A stretch of DNA of 64,000 nt from Lumnitzera littorea (lineage: Eukaryota > Streptophyta > Magnoliopsida > Myrtales > Combretaceae): NCBI GenBank assembly GCA_024138015.1, contig JAMXBB010000003.1:17799498-17863497 (forward strand), read 5' to 3'. Within the stretch, counting starts at the first letter, position 1. Each line of letters begins with the position of its first letter. The notes beneath the pieces are model-generated. The model did no database searches, had not been told where the DNA came from, and saw nothing but the letters and a program-made list of their open reading frames with translations. Positions 1 through 10,289 of this stretch are shown piece by piece. Made by a program: the position numbers and the translations under genes.

Positions 1-462
1 GTTCTTCCCAAGAATTAACATCTGCTCACTTTTAAGCATCTAGTGTATTAAAGTTTGCTCAAATTAGAGTGTATGTTCATAGTATGACGATTTTGTTTTA
101 CAAATATGAACCCGTATTTCATTAATATGTGAAAAACTTCAATTGCATTTGACACCAAATGCGTTGAATCCTTATACAATTAAAAAAAAAAAAAAACCCA
201 CATCTAGACCTGAATCGTAGGATTTACTGCTAGACACTCTATCATGATAGAAAATAGTTGCATGCATGCGGTGTGCACACCCACTTTCAGTTTTACAACA
301 ATGTTGATATACAGTACCGCTCTTTCTTATACACGTAAGGATAGAAAACCACTATGAAATCTAAGAAAATTTTCTCATATGCTTCGAGATGCATCGCTTG
401 CTCCTTCTCTAGATTATAACCAAGAGAAGAAGGCACTAGATGACACTGGCAGAGCATATAAA
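1..462 (-). other. 3' flank of polygalacturonase gene 1
   Basis: This is the downstream side of the minus-strand gene. Part of it matches the 3' flank of gene 2 (about 20290-20599). The blocks at 221-246 and 266-282 recur at about 20358-20385 and 20410-20426, and both copies contain the palindrome GTGTGCACAC. The shared flank shows that the gene duplication carried the 3' untranslated region with it. A short A tract lies at about 181-196. I could not place a polyadenylation signal with confidence. Confidence 0.6.
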
Positions 463-2426
463 TTAGAGACAACTCCGAGGCACGAGGGTACCGGCAGTTG
501 TTCCTCTGATGTTACTACATGAAGCAGTGGCTGGTCTGTTCATGTAAGTGAGATTAATGTCATGCAACCTTATCCCCGTGCATGGATTGGTTCTACTGCA
601 ATCAAATGTCACCGCTTCTTCAGTAGCTGATGTTCCCTTTATATCTCTATAGGTCACTAGGCTGATCTTCACTCCTGAACTCTGCAGTTTGCACCAAATC
701 GCATTGCGTTGCATGTTAATAGAACTATTTATGTTGTCTTTTGTAACATCTGATATGTGCATGAATATTTGGTTCTCTCTTCGAAATATAAAAATTATAC
801 CTGTCCAGGACATCCTTGGTTATCTGGGCAATAGTTTTGATTAATGATGATGGGCCTCTTGACTCTGCTCATCACTATATTCTGAAAGACAACGTTCCTC
901 ACATAGGAGGTGGTGGGCCTGGCCCATGATTTTATTCGAACCCCATTGTCTGATCCCACAAAAACGGCATCGGTCAACCTTATGTTCTCCACTCCATCCT
1001 CATTTGCACTTCTGGCCAAGCTTCCTATGCTGTATTCAAATAATATAGCCTCAATTAGCTTTTTAGCTAGTATCCGACTCGGTCTTGTATCATCTAAAAC
1101 TATTTTAGGTAAAGTTATCAAAAAAATGAGTGAAATAGTTTAGATTTTTTAAAATATCTTATGGTATCATGATAATTTTATCTTTTTAATTATAATTTTA
1201 ATCTTTAATTACAGGTGGTAGTATTTTAAAGAGATAATTTTAGTAAATTTTAGATAAAATAAGTTTAGAAAATCTAAATCAACGTGGCTCGTTAATTATA
1301 TTATACGGAAGGCAAGGGCTTCCATGTTTTGTTGAAGTGTTGCGATACATCATGAGAACTAAACAACCAAATTACAATGATATTTTTAAAACGTCTTCAC
1401 GGGGTTAATTATATTTACCTTATTCCATGGCCAGGACCACACTTGATGTGGTTCATCACTAAGTTCCTGGTTCCAGGACCAATAGATATGCAATCGTCTC
1501 CTGTATGCAGAGAGCCGCCTGTGATGGTAACATCGGTAGAAGCCTGTACGTGAATACCGTCCGTGTTGGGACTTTGATCCGGGGCATAAAGCTTCACATT
1601 CCTTACTACGGCGTTGTTGCAGTGGTTGATAGCAAGGTGTGTCTTTTGACTGTTTATTGATGTCAGCCCGCTTACCACCACGTCGTCCGCCCAATTGAAT
1701 GTGATTGACTGCATCATTAGCAATTCGATGGTTACTTAAATGTAGAGCATGTACCAAGTAAAATATAAATGGAATTCAAATTATTAGAAAAGCTTTAATG
1801 GTTCTAACACAATATAAGTGGTGGGTAAATTTCAATGAAATCTTAATAGGTAAAAACATGAATGTATTATTATTATATGTGTCCAAATATTACAAATATT
1901 TACGAGATTTGACATGTTAGTGCATATGAATTTTTTTTTTCCCCTTCAAACTACGTACCCTTGCTCCAACAGGACAAGCCTGTCCAGATCTTCTGCAAGC
2001 CCAGTAGCCTTGGGCTCGAGCATCAAGGGAACCTCCAAGAACCGTAATACTATTAACCTTAATGAAGAGTATCCAGTACTTAGTATTTCCGAGGTCCCTG
2101 TAATTGGTCGGGGCTACGATTGTCCCAACAATCCAAACAGTGATCCTGTTCTTGCAAGGTCCTCTGAACGTAATCGCCTTCAACAAATACCGCCCTTTTG
2201 GCACGTATATGATGGAGGCTTCGCTCGACTGACATGCCGAGGTCCATGCCTTTTGGAATGCCGGTGTGGAGTCGGTCACTCCGTTTCCCTTCGCACCAAA
2301 TCTTAGGACATTGTAAGTTGCTGCATCAACTTCTGTGCCCATGAAGGAGCATGTTACTATAAGAAAGAATAGTATTTGCATTACATTGATGGTGATGGAA
2401 TGAGTATAAGGAGTGGAAGCACTCAT
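463..2426 (-). CDS. Polygalacturonase (GH28), gene 1, four exons
   Basis: Predicted secreted pectinase that hydrolyses alpha-1,4 galacturonan in the cell wall. Exons, from the start: 2426-1959, 1708-1419, 1029-801, 681-463 (468+290+229+219 bp), giving 401 residues. All introns are GT-AG, phases 0, 2, 0. The ATG at 2426 begins a hydrophobic leader with likely cleavage after VDA at residue 35; an internal Met16 could also start a shorter leader. The mature chain opens with ATYNV and FGAKGNGVTDST. Catalytic signatures are NTD 204-206, DD 227-228, GHG around His250 and RIK 284-286; the chain ends PRSCL, like its relatives. Residues 97-101 read VWIVG where gene 2 has VTIDG, so a conserved Asp is Val here. 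Exons 3 and 4 match gene 2 at 65 of 76 and 63 of 72 residues. Exo versus endo action cannot be decided from this sequence. The gene looks intact. Confidence 0.93.
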
Positions 2427-2740
2427 TTTGAGCTTGTTATGTTATGGATGTTGGAAAATCGAGAGACATTAGGACCAGTTTAGGCAGTTGGATGCAGCAA
2501 AAGGGGCAACTGGGTGCAGTATTTAGGGGGTTTCGAGCTAGGCTGTTTATACGGTTATTTAATGTTGTATAATAATTTACAAGTTACTCAATGTTTATTT
2601 GCACGTTATCCAGCACTTGTGGCGGGTGATATGTATAGTTGAACATGGGATAAACTCTTTTAAAATTTTCTTGACAATTATATTTAATATGTTTGAGTTT
2701 CCATCAGTTTATATCAAGATTCCATATCATTAGAGTATTT
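2427..2740 (-). promoter_or_regulatory. Promoter and 5' leader of gene 1
   Basis: The region aligns with the promoter of gene 2 (22479-22830) and with an orphan copy at 6456-6710. A 20-bp block at 2591-2610 contains an ACGT core (on the coding strand AACGTG) and is identical in the orphan copy and 19/20 in gene 2. At the position of gene 2's TATA box this gene reads CCTAAATA (2520-2527), a weaker match. Another TATA-like site, GTATAAAC, lies at about 2544-2551. Which one is used is unknown. Confidence 0.6.
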
Positions 2741-2760
2741 CTTTAAATAGATGAAATTTA

Positions 2761-4709
2761 GATCATATTCAATTTACAAATCACTAGTTAAGATTATTTA
2801 AATTTTTGAAATATCGTATCGTATTATCATAACATTATCTTTATTATAATCTCAATTATTGATAATCTCTAACAAAATCTTAAGGGAGAAAATTAAAGAC
2901 AATTAAGAAAAAGTAAATTAAGATACTCCATTTCCTATATTTATACATTTGTAGCACATTCAGTTACTTATTATATAAATTCTAAAAACTTAATGATGTT
3001 AAGAAAAGCGATTCCTAGCACAACTTGATAATAAAGCATGCTCAATATATGTAACACAAACCATAGTCAAAGAATATTATATTTGTATATCATATTAATT
3101 TTTTATGTATTATAATGATGTGATCCTTTTTAGATGTCTAATGTATGATTACATATATCTGATTACACATCTATTAAATTATTAGTAGAGCTTTATAATT
3201 TGAGTATTTGTAATTGAGTTATAAAATTTTCAAATTTGAGCTATGAAATGGCTCATGAAAGAGTGAATTGAGTCTACAATACAATAATTTAATAGTATAA
3301 TTACTTTGCTCAAATAGGAAGAATAAATTGGCTAAACTTACCTTGTGTTTAGTTTACTAAAATAGGATAGTCATTCTACCATTATTATTCTAGAATAGCT
3401 ATTCTTAGGTGTGGTTCATAAGAAGTTATAGCAATGTCTAATTCACAAAATATGAAATAGTTGAGAAATTTCTAGTCCTTCCCTTCATTAAATGAATTGC
3501 TAGTCTCTATGGATGTAACTTTTGTTGGAAAATTACTTTGATTATAGAGCAAATAATGCGAGAGGTATTGTTATTTTGTTTTATACGTATGTAGTTCTAA
3601 TGAACTACACAAAATGTCAGTGTATCGTTTTAGCAATAGCTATTCACAATTTTTTTATTAATTTAAAATTTGATAGATGTGGCATAAGAGAAATGGAAGT
3701 TAAACATCATATGAAACATTCAAAAATAATGGTAGTTTTTGGGAAGTCCAATATATAATTAAAGTGTATTTTTGTTAAACAAATTTTTTAAAATTACTAT
3801 AAGCTTGTTGTTCAGTATTTATTACCTTAAATAAAGCATTATTGATTTTTTTCTATAACCTATGTATAAATTATAATTTTCTTACATAAGTAGAGATGCA
3901 AACACGTGAGCTCTTGTAGGACTCGTGCAACTACTCTTAAGTGACTACAAGCTACACCTAAGCATTTGAGGAGGAAAAAGTGGTTGTTTCACTAAGCAAG
4001 GGGATTGTAACATTTGGGCTACTAGGTGAAATTGTGAAGTTTTTATGTAAATTTATGGAATGTGCGTGATTTTGTGAAATACAATTCAATTATGAATTCA
4101 AATATTTACCCATCCTATAAGGTTTGAGATGGGCTTCAAAATAAGATGTTAAATTATATGGATTTAAGAACGGTGTAATTGCGAAAATTAAAATGGCTTG
4201 GTTAGTTTTAATCTAAGTTCAAGGGGTGCTTATAAGTCTTAGGAACTAAATTTTTTAGTGTATATCATTAGATGAATAGGTAGGCTTAGGTGAATGAATT
4301 ATTATAAGTTCAAATGTTGGAAAAAAGGGAAAAAAAAAAGTTTTTAGATTTATAAAACCTCACTCTTAGACCTAAACTGACTATGTTGCTACTTTTAAGG
4401 GGTTAATGGTGTCACAACTTCCTTTACGTGACATCCTCGTCATTTGACCATATAATATGTCTATCTCCTCACATGACTTTTAGATTATGTGAAAAGGTTT
4501 AATGAGTAATACATGCTATGTGTTATATATATGTGTGTATAAATATTAATAAGATGATATGTATAATGTATGTAAATTACGTATGATAATTGATTTGATA
4601 ATTATTCTTTTTATTATAATTCGTATCAACAACTTATTAGCATTTATACGCCATATGTACATAACACATAATATGCAATACTTATTAAATCTTTTTCCCT
4701 AATTTATAA
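2761..4709. other. AT-rich intergenic DNA
   Basis: Apart from the transposase-like fragment listed at 3522-3758, I see no gene here. At 3340-3420 there is a stretch of the kind seen at MITE or Harbinger ends, with paired AATAGGATAGTCATTC- and GAATAGCTATTC-like words. A loosely similar stretch lies at 24020-24180. No boundaries could be set. Confidence 0.4.
3522..3758 (+). pseudogene. Possible PIF/Harbinger transposase C-terminal fragment
   Basis: An open stretch of 78 codons without an ATG contains CIVLAIAIHNFFINL followed by a charged tail. This resembles the end of plant Harbinger (HARBI1-like) nucleases, where an IVxAxxxxHNFIR pattern follows the last catalytic region. Upstream sequence is full of stops, and neither the DDE core nor terminal inverted repeats could be recognised. 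Terminal-repeat-like words lie just upstream at 3340-3420. It may instead be a chance open frame. Confidence 0.3.
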
Positions 4710-5220
4710 CCTATCAAGAGCCGTACTTTTTCTAGATCTTACCTTATTGACACTCATTAACCTAGCTATGGAAAATTCTCTAATTTAGGATCATCTTAGA
4801 TCCACTTATTTCTTTCTTGATTCATCCTTATAACAACCTCCCTCTTCCTTACAATCCTTGCAATCTTATAAGCATTTGAAAAGTCACAACTTATTTCGAT
4901 CTTAACTTGCTGACACTCTTCTTACCTACATTATGACAACTTCATAGTCTAAAGCCATAAGAGATCTCCTAGTTCCTACCTTAATGCATTCCTATTCCTT
5001 CTTACTTACCCTTAGACTATTGGATTTATAATCTTATAAGCCTTTCCCAGCATAAGCCTTACATAGCTCTTGCCTTGTTGACACTTTTTACCCTCATTAG
5101 AATAGCTTCTCCAATTTAAGGTCATCATAGGCCCATCCTCTTGTCTTCCTCTCTCTCTCTCTCTCTCTCTTGTAGGCTTTGCAATATTATAAGCCTATAA
5201 AAAACCATTGCCTTTTCAAG
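4710..5220. repeat. Three degenerate tandem units of about 165 bp
   Basis: Three successive blocks share the word order (GATCTTACCTT-like)-(TTGACACTC)-(ATCTTATAAGC). The TTGACAC anchors lie at 4747, 4910 and 5078, and the CTTATAAG anchors near 4863, 5031 and 5184, so the period is 153-168 bp. The third unit contains a (CT)n run at 5150-5171. The units are well diverged. This could be a small satellite or a decayed repeat-rich part of a transposon. Confidence 0.55.
5150..5171. repeat. (CT)n microsatellite
   Basis: A pure CT dinucleotide run of about 11 units inside the third 165-bp tandem unit. Confidence 0.9.
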
Positions 5221-5274
5221 GGTTGACTTTACTAAATAAAATCTCTCCTAAAAGATAATTTAAAGTTTTTATCA

Positions 5275-5710
5275 ATGGTGCTTTTTATTAATTTAACTGA
5301 AAAGATATAACTAGTGTTACTATGATATTCGCAATCCTAAGCCGACAATTTATAAATTATTATGATTTTGTTTGTACAATCTATGTGAGACTTGGTCTTC
5401 TCACTTAATACATGCTATATTTATTCAAATTGTTAATATGGTTAAGGACTATATTGAGGTAGATATATAAGTTTAATCAATGAATAGTTAGACATTAAAT
5501 CTGGTCATTTGTAGTGGAGAATATTAAAGCTCATACGAATCATATGTTTCTTCATGGATGATTTTTCGGTTAAACAGATAGATATTTCCGAAATTCATGG
5601 CCTTCTTTACATTCGATTTAAATTTTCATTTTTAACCATAGCAATAAATTAAATGCGGCTTTTTCGTTGATTGATGCAGCGATCGCTTAGTTCCAAAGTT
5701 TGTGTAATCA
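5275..5710. repeat. Segmental duplication, copy A (first half)
   Basis: The block aligns with 7075-7465 across about 400 bp. Shared words include AAAAGATATAA, the stretch around TTCTCACTTAATA, TGTAGTGGAGAAT and AAATTAAATG with GGCTT. Downstream, 6270-6375 aligns with 8485-8590 (GCTGCTTGTTTA..., CTTACGTAGAGGATGAA... against GTTACGTAGATGATGAA). The two pairs keep the same order, so they are best read as one duplicated segment about 1.8-2.2 kb long. Copy A also carries the orphan promoter further along. Confidence 0.6.
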
Positions 5711-6388
5711 CCCTCAAAGAAATATTAATATATCCGCTGAAAATTCGTTTGCTCTCTAATACCAAGTAGTATCACCATCTATGAATAAAACTAGCTTAAA
5801 AAAATTTTCAACTAAAAGTAAAAATCCTATGATATGTTATGTTCTAAATCATTTAATACATTATTTGTTCCCACATGTACGAAACACAGATCCAATTTTC
5901 TAGTTTGTTTATTAACTTTTTTGAAATGGATTAATAAAACCATATACTGGATAAATATTTAAGAATACTCGATGATATTACATACCGTCATATCAAGAGC
6001 ATTGGTGATTCATATAGAAATTGATCCTCCTTAATATTTTCTTTTTCCCTTGGAAGGAAACTAAATTGAAGGTTTTTTTTTTTTTTTCAATTACTATGTA
6101 TATTAGTCTATATATAACTACTTGTTGGAGAGCGGAAAATAAAAGGACGGGAGAATCATAACGTATCAGCATCATTGAAGTTGTTCTAGTGAATAGGAGA
6201 GAATGGAATATGTTCCTTTGTATTGGAAGATCACTGTTTCTCCCTAGATTGATGAGATACTGCAACTAAGTCAACGGCTTATGCCCTCTTATCTTAGGCT
6301 GCTGCTTGTTTAATCAGGTGAGAATGGGTTTAATTATATGAAAGCTGCTTACGTAGAGGATGAAGCACTGTGCACATTTATTAAATAA

Positions 6389-6412
6389 TAATATATATAT
6401 ATATATATATAT
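6389..6412. repeat. (AT)n microsatellite
   Basis: A run of about 11 TA units just before the orphan promoter segment; it marks the side on which homology to the gene 1 promoter ends. Confidence 0.85.
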
Positions 6413-6455
6413 CTATTATATATGTATGAGCACACACAAATATATGTGTATATAT

Positions 6456-6710
6456 AGGCAGTTGGATGAAGCGAAAGGGGCATCCCGGTGCATTACTTTG
6501 TGGGAAATCATTGCTAGGCTGTTTATACAGTTATTTAATGTCGTATAGTAATTGAATGTTTATTTGCACGTTATCGAGCACTAATAGCGGGTGATATGTA
6601 CGGTTGACCATGGGATAAGCACTTTTAAAACTTTCTTGACAATTATATTGTCTATGCACGATCTTCCATTGGCTTATCATAGTTCCAAATCAATGATAGA
6701 GCTGTACTTC
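6456..6710 (-). promoter_or_regulatory. Orphan polygalacturonase promoter (gene fossil)
   Basis: From AGGCAGTTGGATG onward this stretch aligns base by base with the upstream region of gene 1 (2482-2740) and less closely with gene 2. It includes the identical 20-bp ACGT-containing block at 6556-6575 and a conserved GGCTGTTTATAC segment. On the minus strand the gene should lie below 6456, but there is only an AT repeat and unrelated sequence, with no exon similarity. At the TATA position of gene 2 this copy reads CACAAAGTA. It is therefore the remains of a third family member in the minus-strand group. Confidence 0.7.
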
Positions 6711-7074
6711 TATTCTCATATTAGACGAAGAAGTGATATACGCACATGCATACATTTGTTATTCATTAAATTTCTCATATATCATTCTAGAAACTTATTC
6801 ATTTTAAGAGGGGTGAATCCGGACACTATTGAATGTATAATTGTATTTTTATTCAAATAACATCAACATTCTTATTATTATTATTACTATTTTGTAATAA
6901 AAAAAAATTCTTAATTAATATGAAGGACAAATGTCAAAATAACTAGAATTTTGAGGTTTTTTTTTTTTTATTCTTACAAATAAAGTTTAGAGTTGCTAGA
7001 TATCATACCAAATCGAACTTTGACTTGCCAAATTCATTATTTTATCTACACTTATGCTCCTTTGAACAATATAG

Positions 7075-7465
7075 TTCTTTTTATCCATTTGACTAAAAAG
7101 ATATAAGTAGTGTAAATTTGGTATTTACAATCTTAGACTTATAATTTATATTCACTATTTTTCTTTACAATTTATGTAGGACTTACAATCTTCTCACTTA
7201 ATATATATTCAATTTTCCCTATGTTTGAGGAGCATATGAAGGTAGAGATAAAAGTTCACTGTAGGAATTATTGAACATTTAATTTGGTCACTTGTAGTGG
7301 AGAATGTTGAATGTCATACGAATTGTATGTTGCTTATGGATGTTTCCGAATTTTATGCCCCTCTTTACTTTTGCTTTTAATTTTCTGTCAACTTTAACAA
7401 GAAATTAAATGTGGCTTGCTTGTTGGTTGATGTAGCCATTGCTCTAACCGTAACTTATGCACAAC
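7075..7465. repeat. Segmental duplication, copy B (first half)
   Basis: Partner of 5275-5710. The later part of copy B (8485-8590) is separated from this block by an inserted dispersed repeat (about 7540-8180), which explains the larger spacing in this copy. Confidence 0.6.
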
Positions 7466-7539
7466 ACGAGAAATGCTTTTGATATATTTCCGATTATTAT
7501 TAACAAATGGCAAGTATATATTATAGATGATGTATACTT

Positions 7540-8180
7540 TTGTTTTCATATATATTTTATAATAAAATTTTATATATAAATTTAGGCATGTCTAGAGTGA
7601 TAATAAGGATATATTATCCTTGATTGCTTATATATTTAGACAGGATAAAGATTTTTAGACCAATATGTTGTATTACTAAGGTTATTTTCATTACATTGAG
7701 GAAATTATATCCAAATATTATAGGTCCCCCAAAAGTTAAGTAGGTATAATAGATATGACTCATTAATAGGTATACCATACATTTAATGCAATTAGTCCCT
7801 CCTTCATATGAATGGGTGTATAGTTTTTAAACTTGAGGCTTTCACATAATTCTATATATAGAATGCCAGCTTTTAATAATCTTAATTTAGATTGTAAATA
7901 ATATTGTTATTGGGTAAATTAATAAAATAAAAATTGGAAAATATTGAGTCGAGATAAAATCTATCACTTTTTTAGATTAAGAAGTCAATATCTAAGGTAA
8001 TTGATAAAAGTGAATTATGCTGTGATAAATTTTATTGAGTTTAAGTTATCTAAAAGACCTAGTAAAATGATTGAAAATTGTTGATATTACATGCAATAAT
8101 TTAATCCAAATATCTTTAATAAAGATATTTAATTACATAGCAATCAATTCATAATAGTTTGTTGTTAACAACCTCTCTAT
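7540..8180. repeat. Dispersed repeat, copy 1 (unclassified transposon)
   Basis: The block is collinear with 63230-63800 near the other end of the window. Shared landmarks are TTTAGACCAATATGTTGTAT, AAATATATCCAA-like words, an AAAGTTA-GTAGGTATA segment, TTTAATG followed by GTCCCTC, GAGTCGAGATA and TTAATTACATAG with CTATTATGTTG. There is no open frame. It sits inside copy B of the segmental duplication, as a mobile insertion would. Class is unknown; a solo LTR or non-autonomous element is possible. Confidence 0.55.
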
Positions 8181-8199
8181 TATGTTGAGCCCATTGTTG

Positions 8200-9239
8200 A
8201 ATTAATTATCACGATAGCCGCCCTAGAATCACTTTCAATGGTCTTTCTACATTTGCTTGTTTTACATGTTAGTCCAACCTTAACCACCCTATCCAAAAAC
8301 ACATATCAAAAGTATCCAATGTTGTAGAACATACAATAGGATTTTTACTATTACTTTAAGCAAGTTTTATACGCATAGATATATAGGGATTATGCTTGTA
8401 ACTACAGAGAAAATGACGTTCTAGAGGATATATTAATATTTAATTGGGCGTGATTGCACAACTTTTCGCCACATTCATCTTCTGCCGTTATATGCCATGT
8501 TGTTGCTTGTTTACTCATGAGGTGAAATTTTACTGGGTCAAGTTAAAATGACACCGGTTACGTAGATGATGAAACATTGTACAGTATTAGTATATTCATG
8601 GAAATGTATATATTATATGTTGTCGTCTGCTTAACAAAACTCCCCCACTCTAATCGGAGAAGATGCAGCCGCATTCTCAGCCAAAATATTCAGCTGTTGT
8701 TGATCGACATGACATACATGCTTTGCTTGACACGAAAAGATCGAGGATACTCAAGAGAGTCACGGCACGACCGTACTCTTGTACACATTTTATAGTTGAC
8801 CCTTGCTTTTGAAGGGCCATGATTAATTAATATTATATATACTCCTCTCGCCGGAAAAAAGGAGTAAGATGATTAGGTTGCTTCAACTTTAAGTAGATGA
8901 ATGCATTTGCATGTGCATGTGCGTATGATATTGACTTCTTCTCGTGTTTCGCATGAAATTCAACTTGTCTTTTATTCATATATGTATATATGTTTTGACC
9001 GTCGGAATAGTAACAAGGTCATCGATGTTTATATGATCCATTTAAATTAATTATTAGAGGCCTCCCTTCTCAATGATGAGGTTAGGTTCATTCTTATACG
9101 CAGGTCCATTTGTTTCTAACGAACCATGGCAAATTGAATACTTATTGAATTTAGGTGAAAAATAGCATAGATAGCCAATTGTCAACGTATTGGAAGAACA
9201 ACCAAAAAAGCAAGCAGTGCCATTATTCCATATTCATTA
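8200..9239. other. Intergenic DNA with duplicated end at 8485-8590
   Basis: No coding region is supported. The 8485-8590 stretch is the partner of 6270-6375. The rest, up to the Ty3/gypsy sequence beginning near 9240, shows no recognisable gene or repeat. The 3' LTR of the outer Ty3/gypsy element would be expected here, but I could not delimit it. Confidence 0.35.
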
Positions 9240-9403
9240 CCTAACACGGTCGACTCTTCCTCCTGCGGAGATTATTTTCCCTAAACATGTTGAACGGTTG
9301 TACTCCTTAAAAGTAGGAAATACCTTGTATCCTTTAGGTAGCTCTAGCCCATAGGCATTGTTATTGATGTGTCTAAGGATCTTAAAGCGACCAATTGACC
9401 TGG
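9240..9403 (-). pseudogene. Outer Ty3/gypsy element: integrase C-terminal fragment
   Basis: Read on the minus strand this gives GRFKILRHINNNAYGLELP, the GPY/F region found at the integrase C-terminus of Ty3/gypsy elements. It is collinear with 10301-10437 in the inner element. It continues on the far side of the inner element at 15780, so the inner element landed in this coding sequence. Confidence 0.7.
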
Positions 9404-10258
9404 TGGTGTGAATCGTGACAAAAAAAAAGAAAAAAGATAAGGTTGGTCTTTGGATGGGTCAAAGTTTATAGAAAGCTCGAAAAAAGATTAATAGGAAAAT
9501 GTACGAAAAAAGCGACAAAGGCGATGGAGCAGTAAGTAAAACTCACGAGCAGTTCTAAAGGATATAACGCACTAAAGAAACTTTTGAGGACTCAAGATAC
9601 AATTTGATATGATGTACGAATTGGTACGATGAGGTTACTTGCTACTTAACCTTACTTAAGGGAAATGATAGGAGTGATGCCAAGAATAAATAAGTAGTGT
9701 TTACGCAATGAAGAAAGTACTCAAATATATTGAATGTAATTTGATTATCTTACAACTGCAAATAAATGAGTGTTTATACCCGCAAACTAGGGCAACTTGC
9801 CCAAAAGAGAAAAGACATTTCCCAAAAGGGGTAGTGTACATGTTACAAAGGGGTAAAAATGAATATATAAGAAAAATAATCATTAGTGCTATAGATTCTA
9901 TATGTGATACTGTACATGTGGCGATGTGACATTGGCATGGTTGTTAAAAGATGCGAATAAAAAAGTACAGATAGATGGGCTTATCTGAGCAGGGATAGCT
10001 TAATTAGTCTGAATTGACTCTCTCGGCTTTTCGGCAAGGATGATGGCGAGTAATTGGCAGCTTGGCAATAGAGAGTAATCATTAACTTAGCATGCCATAG
10101 AATAAAGGGTGGTCATATGGTACGGCATTAGAGGTGACTTGTCAAGTAAGTATTCGGCCTTGGTAGGGATTGGTTAGAACATGAGGATTCGTCTTGCTAG
10201 CCCCCTTAGTCCTTAGGCTTGGTTATAGGTCAGGGGTCCCGTAGCTTGATTCCCATCA
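9404..10258 (-). repeat. 3' LTR of the inner Ty3/gypsy element
   Basis: Direct repeat of 14923-15779. On the minus strand it begins TGATGGGAATC and ends CACACCA, the canonical TG...CA. The adjoining internal side carries a purine-rich AGAAGGAA directly before the LTR, a plausible polypurine tract. A TATA-like TATAAACA lies at 9771-9778, where the other LTR has TATAAATA. The two LTRs differ at many positions and by small indels, so the insertion is old. Confidence 0.85.
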
Positions 10259-10289
10259 TTCCTTCTGAGTTATTTTCGATTTAAGATCA

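Noticed and set aside
1386..1757. Minus-strand open frame of 123 codons overlapping exon 2 of gene 1
   Set aside because: It is another frame of the polygalacturonase exon; its sequence has no family features and the exon frame is clearly coding.
1914..2306. Plus-strand 130-codon frame opposite exon 1 of gene 1
   Set aside because: Antisense shadow of a conserved exon; no support for an opposite-strand gene.
6360..6548. Open frame through the AT repeat and orphan promoter
   Set aside because: It translates a microsatellite and non-coding promoter sequence.
9708..9929. Open frames on both strands inside the 3' LTR
   Set aside because: They lie in a non-coding LTR and are not kept in the other LTR copy.
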